From the NCBI GenBank assembly GCA_028712845.1, contig JAQTPO010000008.1:1-29469 (forward strand): a stretch of DNA of 29,469 nucleotides, read 5' to 3'. The position numbers and the translations under genes are program-made. Positions 6,445 to 14,742 of this stretch are shown here, piece by piece; positions within the stretch are counted from its first letter, which is position 1, and each line of letters starts with the position of its first letter. The DNA is from Dehalococcoidales bacterium. GTDB taxonomy: Bacteria > Chloroflexota > Dehalococcoidia > Dehalococcoidales > Fen-1064. The notes under the pieces were generated by a model. The model saw nothing but the letters and a program-made list of their open reading frames with translations, searched no databases and was not told the DNA's origin.

Positions 6445-8547
6445 ATGAAGATATTCCCAAACCGCGGTAAAGATAACAAAGATAAAAGCCTGGGACTGCT
6501 TCATGGCGAAGCGGCATCCGGTTCGATGGAAAATGCAGGAGCTGCTTATCAGGCGAACTCCGTCATTGCCACCGGTGCCGATGCAGGAACTGTCGCTCTT
6601 CTCAGCGCTGCAGTACACCTTTCTCTTTCATTCTTGCTGATTAAAGTGCCTGCTCTCGCTGAAAAGCAACATAATTTAAAAAGAACAACCATTACTATTG
6701 CCCTTATCAATACGCTGACATGGCTCCCTGTAGTGCTGGTATTAGCGTTATTTAATAAATTAAACCCATATTTACTGATTTTCCTTTGGGTATTCAATCT
6801 GGTGCCTTCAATCCTTATCGGACCTCTGCGGGATAATTGGATGTCAAATCTTATCCCATCCGAGAAGATGGGGCAGTACCTGAGCTGGCGTTCTGCCATC
6901 GGCAGTGTTTTCTATCTGGGTACTTTCATTGCAATGGGATTTATTCTGGATAATTCCATGACCACAGGCTACCGTAATTTTGCGATAGTCACAGCCATAG
7001 CTCTGTTAGGGTCATCAGCTAGTTCGGTAATATATAGTAAATTACGTCAGTCACAACCACAAGCTACTACGACAAAGAAAGAAAACCTTGGCTTCATCAC
7101 TTTTTTGAAGGAAACCAGGCACAGCCACCTGGGCACCTTCATCATCTTTATGTCACTCTTTACTCTTGTCGTTAACCTGAGCAGTCCCCTTCTCTCCGCT
7201 TATATGATAAACACTTTAAAATTCAGTTATATGACGTACACCGCTATGATTTCCTGTGAATACGTCGCGCGTATCCTTAGCCTATCGTTCTGGGGAAAGC
7301 AAATCGATAAGTCTGGCAGTCTGCACTTGATGATGAAAGTGGCTCACCTTATCCCTTTTGTCCCGATATTGTGGATGTTCTCCAGGAATATCTTCTATCT
7401 AGGGGCTGTGCAGTTGTTCTCCGGGATGGTCTGGGCTGCCTTTGACCTGTGCGCTCAGGCTTTTATGTTTAAGGCGACTTCGCCGGAGCAGAGACTGAGA
7501 TATATTGCCTACCAGCGGAGTCTGACGACTTTCTCAGTGGCAATCGGTGCGATATCAGGGGCTCTTCTGCTGAATGGCATTTTCCCGATTTTCGGGAGTC
7601 AGATACTGGGTGTTTTTCTGGTGTCAGGCATCCTGCGGATGGTTGTGGCAAGGGTGATGTTACCGCGGTTGCAACCCGGCGCTATTCCTGATGCCATCGT
7701 TCATGAAGAGTTGGCAATTGAGCTGGCAAGACTTAACCTCGCAAATCGTGAGGGGCTTTATTATCACCCGGAAAGATGGCAACGGCTTACCAAACCGGTG
7801 GCGGCTTTCGGCACAATCATCGGCAAAGCCGTCAACAAGATAGCGCCCCGGCCGGCAGGGCTTTATTACAACCCTCAGCAATGGTCAGAATATGCGGGGC
7901 TGCAATCTTTATCCGTTCAGCCGAATGATAATGAAGTTGCAAAAGGTGCGCTTTACCACGATAAAAAAGCATGGTCGAAGTATATGAAGCAGACATCTAT
8001 ATTGATGAAAGCTAATATACAACCGGGCAAAGAAGTCCTTTTACATAATCATGAAGCATGGTCAAGACTTACCAACCATGCAGTTAAAGTCGAAAGAATG
8101 TCCGGAGAGAATGCGGAACTAAACCGGAATGGTCTTTTTTACGATACACAGAGATGGGGTGATTACCTTAAAACGTCATTGGTCCTTAATGCGACAACAA
8201 TGAGAACCAATGGCGGAAGTTTGACTAACAGGCAACCCATCTTCTATCATCCTGAGATGTGGGGAAACTATAAAAATCAATCGGCTTTATCCAGAACGGT
8301 AACTGCCAGAGTTGATATTGGGGTTAACTCTAGTCGGAAACCTCTCTTTTATCATCCTGAAGAGTGGGACCGAGCTTATGACCCGGCGATGGTACATATC
8401 GGGAGAAAGTCAGCCATCGGTACAGTTATTACCAGACAGAACTCTGTCAGGAAAATCGACCGGAAAGAACTGCCAATCAGACGTCAGCCTGTCACCGGAC
8501 CGGCTATTACAACCAGGCGAATTATGGCCTCGCCGTCACTGGCTTAG
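6445..8547 (+). CDS. MFS-type transporter with a seven-copy Trp-repeat C-terminal tail
   Basis: A 700-residue two-part protein. Residues about 40-405 form a major-facilitator-like membrane domain with roughly ten hydrophobic segments; an MFS-like loop is seen at GPLRDNWMSNLIP (126-138). The usual TM1 is weak: residues 15-48 are not strongly hydrophobic, and an in-frame stop lies seven codons before the ATG, so no longer start exists. Residues about 437-645 are a soluble tail with seven copies of a motif of the form (G/P)-L-(Y/F)-Y-(H/N/D)-P-x-x-W: GLYYHPERW, GLYYNPQQW, ALYHDKKAW, VLLHNHEAW, GLFYDTQRW, PIFYHPEMW and PLFYHPEEW. Their Trp residues are at 445, 480, 510, 539, 571, 606 and 641. The last 50 residues are basic. 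No named family comes to mind for the tail. It converges with the transporter gene at 8555 with a 7-base gap. The substrate is unknown, and loss of transport function is possible. Confidence 0.78.
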   Translation: MKIFPNRGKDNKDKSLGLLHGEAASGSMENAGAAYQANSVIATGADAGTVALLSAAVHLSLSFLLIKVPALAEKQHNLKRTTITIALINTLTWLPVVLVLALFNKLNPYLLIFLWVFNLVPSILIGPLRDNWMSNLIPSEKMGQYLSWRSAIGSVFYLGTFIAMGFILDNSMTTGYRNFAIVTAIALLGSSASSVIYSKLRQSQPQATTTKKENLGFITFLKETRHSHLGTFIIFMSLFTLVVNLSSPLLSAYMINTLKFSYMTYTAMISCEYVARILSLSFWGKQIDKSGSLHLMMKVAHLIPFVPILWMFSRNIFYLGAVQLFSGMVWAAFDLCAQAFMFKATSPEQRLRYIAYQRSLTTFSVAIGAISGALLLNGIFPIFGSQILGVFLVSGILRMVVARVMLPRLQPGAIPDAIVHEELAIELARLNLANREGLYYHPERWQRLTKPVAAFGTIIGKAVNKIAPRPAGLYYNPQQWSEYAGLQSLSVQPNDNEVAKGALYHDKKAWSKYMKQTSILMKANIQPGKEVLLHNHEAWSRLTNHAVKVERMSGENAELNRNGLFYDTQRWGDYLKTSLVLNATTMRTNGGSLTNRQPIFYHPEMWGNYKNQSALSRTVTARVDIGVNSSRKPLFYHPEEWDRAYDPAMVHIGRKSAIGTVITRQNSVRKIDRKELPIRRQPVTGPAITTRRIMASPSLA
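7753..8379 (+). repeat. Seven coding repeats of about 30-35 codons
   Basis: Region of the 6445-8547 gene encoding the seven Trp-centred motifs. Trp-to-Trp spacing is 35, 30, 29, 32, 35 and 35 residues. The copies are diverged at DNA level, so the array is old and not a recent tandem duplication. Confidence 0.7.
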
Positions 8548-8554
8548 TATCTCC

Positions 8555-9793
8555 TCAGCAGACAGCAAAGAACAGCCAGTAAACCAAGGTATTGACCGCC
8601 GTCAGCGGTATGCCAATCCTCACGAATTCCCAGAAGGTCAGCGTCTCACCGGACTTCTGCTCTGCATTCTGGATGATGATGACGTTACTGGCGGCGCCCA
8701 GAATAGAAAGATTGCCGGCGATGGTGCTACCTGCCGCCAGTGCCATCAGTCCCGGATTGTTCACTCCCATCTGCATCAGCATCGGCAGATAGAGCGCTAC
8801 CAGAGGCACGTTGGAGATAAACTGACTGGTAACAATGCTGATGCCCATAATCACAGGCACAGATGTCAGGTTCAAATTCGTGGAATTGATAACATCCTGA
8901 AAAATGCCGGAGTCCCAGACACTCTCCATCAGGATAAACATCGCCGCAAAAAAGACAAGGGTTGACCAGTCGATTTTGCGGATGATAGTGAACCTCTTCG
9001 GGCTAAAAAGGATAATCGGAAGTGCCGCCGCCAGTGCAATATAGGTCAGTTTGAAATCGATTTCCAGCCCTGCAAAAACGGTGACAATCTTTGCCAGCAC
9101 CAGTACCATCAGTAAAACCAGCGAGATTTGGGAGAGACGTGCCAGTTTGGCATCTTTGATTGGCTCCGGATGGTTGGCAAATTCTTTGTGGTCGAACTGT
9201 TTTCGGTAGAAAAGCCGCAGGAACAGGTAAGCCACCAGGAGATTAATCAGTGTCGGTAACAAAAGATAACGGAAGAAGGTAATGAAAGGATTGGTGACAT
9301 TACCATTGATGGCGATGAGCAGGTTCTGCGGGTTCCCGATGGGACTGGTAGCGCTGCCGATGGTGATAGCGAAAGCCAGCGCCAGCAGTAATATTTTGGG
9401 TGAAGTCCCAGCTTTTTTCGCCAGCAACAGGACAACCGGCGTGCCGATGATTGCCAGCGTGTCGTTCATCAGGAAGGCAGACATCATCCCCATACCGAAC
9501 AGGATAAAAAGCACCAGGCTATCCATTGACCTGGCTTTATGGAAAAGCCGGTAGGAAAGATGGGATAGATAGCCGCTACTTTCCAGCGCCTCCCCCACGG
9601 TAAACATCCCGAACAGGAAAAGCATCACATCGATATTGATGGATTTGAGGGCATTAAGCGGTGATATTTGCAGGGTAGCCAGCGCAGCAATAGCGCCCAA
9701 CGCCATAATTTGCCAGATCTGAAAGCGGAATTTACCAATCCGCCTGACGATAATCAAAATAAAAACGAGCGCCAGAACTATTATTGAAATCAT
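8555..9793 (-). CDS. ArsB/NhaD-superfamily ion transporter (SLC13/YbiR-like permease)
   Basis: A 412-residue polytopic inner-membrane protein with about ten to eleven hydrophobic helices. It shows the duplicated hairpin signatures of the ion transporter superfamily: MNDTLAIIGTPVVLLLAKK followed by GSATSPIGNPQNLLIA in the first half, and the matching FISNVPLVALYLP plus GNLSILGAASNVIII in the second. Members move arsenite, Na+/H+, di- or tricarboxylates or other anions; the sequence does not say which. No ArsR- or ArsA-like gene is nearby, which argues against a dedicated arsenite role. Its start is divergent from the small gene at 9862, with only about 60 bases between them. Confidence 0.85.
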   Translation of the reverse strand: MISIIVLALVFILIIVRRIGKFRFQIWQIMALGAIAALATLQISPLNALKSINIDVMLFLFGMFTVGEALESSGYLSHLSYRLFHKARSMDSLVLFILFGMGMMSAFLMNDTLAIIGTPVVLLLAKKAGTSPKILLLALAFAITIGSATSPIGNPQNLLIAINGNVTNPFITFFRYLLLPTLINLLVAYLFLRLFYRKQFDHKEFANHPEPIKDAKLARLSQISLVLLMVLVLAKIVTVFAGLEIDFKLTYIALAAALPIILFSPKRFTIIRKIDWSTLVFFAAMFILMESVWDSGIFQDVINSTNLNLTSVPVIMGISIVTSQFISNVPLVALYLPMLMQMGVNNPGLMALAAGSTIAGNLSILGAASNVIIIQNAEQKSGETLTFWEFVRIGIPLTAVNTLVYWLFFAVC

Positions 9794-9841
9794 CTTTTAC
9801 TATTATAAATCATCTATACGTGTAACGCCGTCGTTTTTTAT

Positions 9842-9850
9842 GCTATACTT
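9842..9850 (+). promoter_or_regulatory. Extended -10 promoter of the Trm112-like gene
   Basis: TGcTATACT, an extended -10 with no clear -35 box. Transcription would start near 9857, only about five bases before the ATG at 9862, implying a nearly leaderless mRNA. Confidence 0.4.
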
Positions 9851-9861
9851 TGTAATTGCCT

Positions 9862-10044
9862 ATGAAAAAAGATTTGATGAATATTCTAGCCTGTCCGGTG
9901 TGCAAGGGGAAGCTGGTACTCACCATCGAGAAGGAAAACGAAAAGGAAATCGTTACCGGTTCTCTTTACTGTGGTAAATGTGATGTGCGTTACCAGATTG
10001 TGGATACCATACCCAACCTTCTGCCACCGGAGAAAAAGCACTAA
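9862..10044 (+). CDS. Trm112-like zinc-binding protein
   Basis: A 60-residue protein of the Trm112/YcaR group. It carries CPVC near residues 11-14 and CGKC in the second half, bracketing a small zinc-binding fold, followed by RYQIVDTIPNLLP, the conserved end of the family. Eukaryotic and archaeal Trm112 proteins activate methyltransferases; the bacterial role is less settled. An in-frame TTG at 9856 is possible, but ATG 9862 matches family starts (MKKDLMNILACP). Neither start has a ribosome binding site. Its last four bases overlap the end of the convergent queD-like gene. Confidence 0.85.
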   Translation: MKKDLMNILACPVCKGKLVLTIEKENEKEIVTGSLYCGKCDVRYQIVDTIPNLLPPEKKH

Positions 10045-10412
10045 TCGGGGCGGTAGGTCACACGGCTCTGCGGAGATTCCCACACTTCGATGCTGACGAG
10101 CGAAACGGGTGCTCCTGCCAGCTTTTTCTTTAATTTCTTATAGATAGTGGCGGCGATGTTCTCCGATGAGGGATTGATTTTATTGAAAGGCGATACCTCA
10201 TTAAGGCAGGAATGGTCGTACTTCTCCAGAATTTCTCCCAGATGACGCTTCAACAATGTGAAATCGTAAGCAAGCCCGATGTCGTTCAGTTTGTTTCCTT
10301 TGAGCGTGGCGGCTACTTTAAAACGGTGTCCGTGCAGTGCTTCGCATTTCCCCTGATAACCGCGCAGGAAGTGGGCGGCATCAAAATCCATTTCCACTGA
10401 AATTTCGTACAT
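10041..10412 (-). CDS. queD: 6-pyruvoyl-tetrahydropterin synthase family (QueD / PTPS-I/III type)
   Basis: A 123-residue enzyme of the COG0720 family. The zinc ligands are H14 (FDAAHFL) and H27 and H29 in LHGH, and D65-H66 in KYDHSCLN belong to the catalytic relay. The active-site motif is C23-E24-A-L-H27-G-H29, so it has both the catalytic Cys of QueD and the Glu that marks the PTPS-III enzymes, which make 6-hydroxymethyl-dihydropterin for folate in place of FolB. It starts 9 bases after folK on the same strand, clearly one operon. Family membership is sure. Whether it serves queuosine synthesis, folate synthesis or both is inferred from the motif and neighbour. Confidence 0.9.
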   Translation of the reverse strand: MYEISVEMDFDAAHFLRGYQGKCEALHGHRFKVAATLKGNKLNDIGLAYDFTLLKRHLGEILEKYDHSCLNEVSPFNKINPSSENIAATIYKKLKKKLAGAPVSLVSIEVWESPQSRVTYRPD

Positions 10413-10421
10413 AGGCTCACC

Positions 10422-10946
10422 TCAAAAGTTTTCCCATTTGACCGCATCATCAGGTTTTCTTTCCAATTCCCTCAACAGTTGTCTTACTCTCATATCGGCA
10501 ACCGGGTGTATGAAATTGGGGGCTATTTCAGCTAAAGGCACCAGCACGAAAGCCCTTTCTGTCAGTCTCGGATGGGGAATGATTAACTCGGGAGTGTTAA
10601 CAGTCTGGTTGCCATAAAACAGGATGTCTATGTCAATCGGACGCGGGCTATTCGGCGGTCCCGGCTCTCTCCCGATGGCTGTCTCTATTCCCTTGATTAG
10701 CGTCAAGAGTTCCATTGGTGTCAGGGGGGTGGTTGCTTCACAGACCAGATTGAGGAAACGGGGCTGATTGGTATTGCCCACCGGTGCAGTATCGTAAACA
10801 GGTGAAACCCGCGCCAGCCACATTTTCTGTGAGAGCATAAATAATGCCTGCCGTAGATTCAGCCAGCGGTCGCCAATATTGGAACCTAAACCAAGATATA
10901 TTTTGACCGGCTTTAGTTCTTTCTCGGGGCTATTGGTGTTCTGCAT
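10422..10946 (-). CDS. folK: 2-amino-4-hydroxy-6-hydroxymethyldihydropteridine pyrophosphokinase
   Basis: HPPK transfers pyrophosphate from ATP to 6-hydroxymethyl-7,8-dihydropterin in folate synthesis. The 174-residue product shows the family landmarks in order: YLGLGSNIGDR (18-28), YDTAPVGNTNQPRFLN, GREPGPPNSPRPIDIDILFYG with the Mg-binding Asp pair, and HPRLTERAFVLVPLAEIAP. Length is normal. An AAAGGA site and an extended -10 promoter precede the ATG. It is the first gene of a two-gene operon with the pterin synthase at 10041-10412. No folB, folP or folE is present in the window. Confidence 0.95.
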   Translation of the reverse strand: MQNTNSPEKELKPVKIYLGLGSNIGDRWLNLRQALFMLSQKMWLARVSPVYDTAPVGNTNQPRFLNLVCEATTPLTPMELLTLIKGIETAIGREPGPPNSPRPIDIDILFYGNQTVNTPELIIPHPRLTERAFVLVPLAEIAPNFIHPVADMRVRQLLRELERKPDDAVKWENF

Positions 10947-10968
10947 TTTTAATCCTTTCTGTGTGCTA

Positions 10969-10977
10969 ATTATATCA
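10969..10977 (-). promoter_or_regulatory. Extended -10 promoter of the folK-queD operon
   Basis: On the minus strand TGaTATAAT, a perfect extended -10 with no good -35. The predicted start gives a leader of about 16 bases carrying the AAAGGA site. Confidence 0.55.
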
Positions 10978-11022
10978 CAAGAAGAATACTGCCAGTCGTG
11001 GCAGGGATATGTTTTAGAAAAT

Positions 11023-11051
11023 TTGACTTATGGCAATCGGTTGGTTAAAAT
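11023..11051 (+). promoter_or_regulatory. Sigma70-type promoter placing the start on the ATG (leaderless)
   Basis: TTGACT (11023-11028), a 17-base spacer and TAAAAT (11046-11051). Six bases later comes the ATG at 11058, exactly where transcription should begin, so the mRNA would have no leader and no ribosome binding site. Confidence 0.65.
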
Positions 11052-11057
11052 TCGCCT

Positions 11058-14000
11058 ATGATGAAAATAGCGCGGAAGCTGCTAGCCCTTATGTTTAGTC
11101 TGATATTGTTTATTGTAGCTATGCCATGCTCTCATTCTGTATCCGCGCTGGATGAAGCCCAATGGGTACCAGTGAATATCCCAACGGAAGGAACTGCCGG
11201 TAAATGGGTGCTGGCAAACGGCTCCGATATCCGCCATTTGACGATGGCAAACGATGGCACGCTTTACTGCTATGCCAATCCTTCGGGGACTACCTACACT
11301 CTCTTCAAATCCACTGACGGCGGGAATAGCTGGACAACTACCGGTAAGGTTACAGATGTCATCATCGATATCGCCACGTTGCCACAGGATGCCGCTACTA
11401 TTTACTATGCAACCGCCTCAAGTATTTATAAATCGGTGGATGGCGGCAATAGTTTTATCTCTTTACCTCCAAACCCGGGTGGAGCCGGCAGCGGTAATAT
11501 CTCGATAACCTCGATTGACGCAGTGCGCACAGACAATGCTAATATCGTTGCTGTCAGCACGGCTGATACCGATGCCGCACAATTTGGAGGCGTCTATCTG
11601 CTGGAAGAAAATCAGATTGGTGGTGTCTGGGTAAATACCGGCATCGGCAGTTATGATGTCAGTTATGCCGGCTTTTCCCCAAATTACCCTGGTGACCGCC
11701 AGCTCAATGCCGTTGCTTCGGATGAGACCGATACTTATATCACGAGTAAAATTAATACTACCGGTTGGGGACAGATGATTGGTAACGCCCTGATTACCGG
11801 CATTGTGTCCTTGGCGGTAAACTTGGCTTTTCCCGCCGGTTATAGCGGGATGACGGATAATGCTGTTTTCTTTGCGGGAATCGATACAGGTGTTAATAAT
11901 GGCGATGTCTATAAAATCACCCGCGCCCTGTCGCCTGCTTCCTCAATTGTTACTGACCTCAATATCTGCTCAGTCGATAGTGTAACTGGAGTTGATGTTG
12001 CCAGCCTGGCAATCAGTGGCAGCACAATCCTCGCCGGTTGTGCCGGGAATGCCCGTGTTTATCTGAGCAATGACAGCGGCATTAATTGGATGCAATGCAA
12101 TAAACCACCCACCGGACAGACAGGTACTTGCGTCTTGATAGCCCCTGATTTTGACGCTCAGCATAAAGCCTATGCCGTCACATGCGGGACGGAAAGCGCC
12201 TTTTCATTTTCCCGTGACGGCGGTGTTACATGGAATCAAACCAGTCTGATTGACACCAAAATCAATGACATCTCTGATATAGCGACGCCGTTAACGACAA
12301 CTGCTTTCATGCTGACCTTTAACAGCAATAATCTGAAGCATAGCCTCTGGCGCACGCTTGCTAGCGGTAAGACGTGGGAAAGGATTTTCTGCGGCAGTTT
12401 CACGGGTATCGATAATCTGAAATTCGTGAAAACCATCCCTCAATACAGTGCCGATACCCCGATTTTACTTGTTGCCGGGCAGAAAGACAGTAATCCTGTA
12501 ATCTGGAAATCGACTGACAACGGGCAGAGTTTTACTTTACGCGTCGCTCCATGCGGTGTCGATGCGTGGACAATCGTGGATAGCAACACATGGTGCATCG
12601 GCGGCTATGATGGCAGTAAAGGGTTGGTTTACCGTACTACGAACGGGGGAGGTTTCTACACACCCCCCGTAGAAGCGGGCGGTCAGCCTTTGACTGCCGT
12701 AATAGCGTCCCCGGATTATCTTCAAGATAAAACCATCGTGGCAGGCAATACGGTTGGGCAGGTGTATTTATCAGATGATAATGGCGCCACCTTCTGGTTA
12801 CTGGGGCAACAACTGCCGCTTTCTACCGGCACCGGCAGAATCAGCCTGGCATTCGACAGCAAGTTCGGTGAAAATAAAACCCTGTATGCCATCACGGATG
12901 CCAAGGTGACTTCTACCAGTAAAGAACGTATTTTCCGTTTTACTCTCGATAAGAGCACCAGCTGGCAAAGTATATATGGCTCCTTGCCAGACAATGCCAT
13001 TATCAAACAGGCGACTATTGCCGGTGACGGTACGCTGTATGCGGTAAATACACAGGCGGCAGTCAATGCTGATAAGAAAGGCGGCGTGGTGCGTTCTTTG
13101 AATCCCACATATTCAGCCCCGACCTTTGAGACGATGTTGCGCGGGCTTGAGGATACGGTTACTTTAAATAAGCTTTCGGTTTGCGGCAACCAGCTCTGGA
13201 CAATCGATACCAAGAACACCCGTTTGCTGACGTTCAACGATAGTCTGGTATCGTCAGTCACATTAGTATCACCGGATGATAAGATTGCCGGACTGGATAC
13301 AGCCAATCTCGCTCTGAAATGGCAAACTCTGAGCGGCGCCACCGAATATGAATGGCAGGTGAGTGACAACACAGGCTTTACAGGCATCCCCACCGGTTTT
13401 ACCGGCACTACCGAATCAATCTCAGCGCGCCCCACCGGTTTTATGCCTGCCACGACTTATTACTGGCGTGTCAGAACAAGCAAACCGTTCCTTAGCCGCT
13501 GGTCAGACACACGGTCATTTACCACCGTTCTCGGCGGGAGTAACGTAGCGCCATTGTTATCTGTCCCGGAGGCAGGTGCGAAAACTACCGTAAAACCAAT
13601 ATTCCAGTGGGGAACGATTGTGTCCGCAGATAGATATGATTTACTGGTGGCAAAAGACGCTATGTTCAAAAATATCGTGATTGATAGAACAGGCGACAAT
13701 GCTCTGCCCAGTAATGCATGGGAGAGTGACATCAGCCTTGAAAATAGCGCTACCTACTTTTGGAAGGTCAGGGCTTGCTCCGATGAAAGCTTCGGTTCGT
13801 GGAGTATAGTCAGCATTTTTGTTACTGAAACTGCATCTGCGGTTCCTGTTAAAGACGAAGTTCTTCCCAAAGGTCAACCGTTGCAACAAACGCAAGCAAC
13901 AGTTACCCTGTCAACACCAGCACCGTTACCAAATACTCAGCCGACCGTAACGGTCAATGTGAATATCCCCCCGGCGATAATATATGGTGGTATCGCGCTG

Positions 14001-14063
14001 CTGGCGGCGGTGGTGATAACATTGATGGCGCTGGTCATCGTAACGGTAAAACGGCGCTACTGA
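11058..14063 (+). CDS. Large membrane-anchored surface protein with Asp-box beta-propeller repeats
   Basis: A 1001-residue exported protein. Residues about 1-31 are a signal peptide (basic start, then LALMFSLILFIVAMPCSHSVSA). About 60-700 is a sialidase/sortilin-like propeller with recurring Asp boxes S-x-D-x-G-x-x-W/F: STDGGNSW (~85), SVDGGNSF (~126), SNDSGINW (~336), SRDGGVTW (~385), STDNGQSF (~485) and SDDNGATF (~571). Two fibronectin-III/Ig-like domains follow (~734-824 and ~829-925), each with a YYWRVR or YFWKVR strand. Then come a Thr/Pro-rich linker and a C-terminal membrane helix (~975-996) ending in KRRY, which anchors it facing outward. Enzymatic sialidase residues are not evident, so adhesion or a structural surface role is more likely. 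A second ATG follows directly at 11061. Confidence 0.85.
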   Translation: MMKIARKLLALMFSLILFIVAMPCSHSVSALDEAQWVPVNIPTEGTAGKWVLANGSDIRHLTMANDGTLYCYANPSGTTYTLFKSTDGGNSWTTTGKVTDVIIDIATLPQDAATIYYATASSIYKSVDGGNSFISLPPNPGGAGSGNISITSIDAVRTDNANIVAVSTADTDAAQFGGVYLLEENQIGGVWVNTGIGSYDVSYAGFSPNYPGDRQLNAVASDETDTYITSKINTTGWGQMIGNALITGIVSLAVNLAFPAGYSGMTDNAVFFAGIDTGVNNGDVYKITRALSPASSIVTDLNICSVDSVTGVDVASLAISGSTILAGCAGNARVYLSNDSGINWMQCNKPPTGQTGTCVLIAPDFDAQHKAYAVTCGTESAFSFSRDGGVTWNQTSLIDTKINDISDIATPLTTTAFMLTFNSNNLKHSLWRTLASGKTWERIFCGSFTGIDNLKFVKTIPQYSADTPILLVAGQKDSNPVIWKSTDNGQSFTLRVAPCGVDAWTIVDSNTWCIGGYDGSKGLVYRTTNGGGFYTPPVEAGGQPLTAVIASPDYLQDKTIVAGNTVGQVYLSDDNGATFWLLGQQLPLSTGTGRISLAFDSKFGENKTLYAITDAKVTSTSKERIFRFTLDKSTSWQSIYGSLPDNAIIKQATIAGDGTLYAVNTQAAVNADKKGGVVRSLNPTYSAPTFETMLRGLEDTVTLNKLSVCGNQLWTIDTKNTRLLTFNDSLVSSVTLVSPDDKIAGLDTANLALKWQTLSGATEYEWQVSDNTGFTGIPTGFTGTTESISARPTGFMPATTYYWRVRTSKPFLSRWSDTRSFTTVLGGSNVAPLLSVPEAGAKTTVKPIFQWGTIVSADRYDLLVAKDAMFKNIVIDRTGDNALPSNAWESDISLENSATYFWKVRACSDESFGSWSIVSIFVTETASAVPVKDEVLPKGQPLQQTQATVTLSTPAPLPNTQPTVTVNVNIPPAIIYGGIALLAAVVITLMALVIVTVKRRY

Positions 14064-14070
14064 GAACGGA

Positions 14071-14736
14071 CTATTGCTTATAATCCAGCACAACAACCTG
14101 CAGAGTCAGCGGCAGGCTGTTTTTATTGACCAGTAGCTTGGGCTGAGGCACAGCTTCTTTCACGCCCATTTCTTTGAGAAAGCGGTCAACCGTATCCAAT
14201 TCCTGAGAGTTGGGGGAATTAAAAAGCGAAGGTTTCCATGCGTCGGTCTTATAATGCATCGGGATAACTATTTTGGGTTCGAGGTGCCGCACTATCTGGG
14301 CGGCTTGAGCGGCGTCAATTGTAGAGCCCCCGCCGACAGGAACCAGAAGCACATCTACCCCATCAATATCCGCTACCTGCTCTGTGGTGAGTAAGTGTCC
14401 AAGGTCTCCGAGGTGACAAATCAGCACATCATCGACATCGATGACATAGGCAGTGTTTTTGCCTCTTTGAGCGCCTTTCTCACTATCGTGGAAGGTATGT
14501 ACTCCGACTGTTAAAACGCCGCCGGATTCATATTCACCGGGACTCTTAATGATTCTTGGTTCGCCGCTAACACCCTGAATATATGAATGACCGGCGTGAG
14601 GGTGGCTGACGGTTATGATTTGCGCTGCAACTTTGCCCAGCGTATAGCCAAACCCGGGGGAAAAGGGGTCGGTGATGACGGTAGTCTGTTTACCCTTAAG
14701 CCTGAAGCAGGAATGTCCTAACCATGTGATTTCCAT
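14071..14736 (-). CDS. UlaG-like metallo-beta-lactamase-fold hydrolase
   Basis: A 221-residue cytoplasmic protein of the MBL fold, opening with MEITWLGHSCFRLKG, the hallmark of the UlaG-like (L-ascorbate-6-phosphate lactonase-like) group. Other metal-site blocks are SHPHAGHS (H45, H47, H50), CHLGDLGHL (H108, D111, H114), and IPMHY (H161). In the first block the usual H-x-H-x-D-H Asp is Gly49, which may alter the second metal site. Length is typical for the short UlaG-like hydrolases found next to housekeeping genes in many anaerobes. The substrate is unknown. The gene converges on the surface-protein gene with a 7-base gap and has a promoter placing the transcript start at its ATG. Confidence 0.85.
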   Translation of the reverse strand: MEITWLGHSCFRLKGKQTTVITDPFSPGFGYTLGKVAAQIITVSHPHAGHSYIQGVSGEPRIIKSPGEYESGGVLTVGVHTFHDSEKGAQRGKNTAYVIDVDDVLICHLGDLGHLLTTEQVADIDGVDVLLVPVGGGSTIDAAQAAQIVRHLEPKIVIPMHYKTDAWKPSLFNSPNSQELDTVDRFLKEMGVKEAVPQPKLLVNKNSLPLTLQVVVLDYKQ

Positions 14737-14742
14737 TAACTT

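Noticed and set aside
8312..8965. Plus-strand open frame of 217 codons
   Set aside because: Lies across the end of the MFS gene and antisense to the ion transporter; composition is that of a shadow frame.
12722..13453. Minus-strand open frame of 243 codons
   Set aside because: Entirely antisense to the well-supported surface-protein gene, with no motif or start signal.
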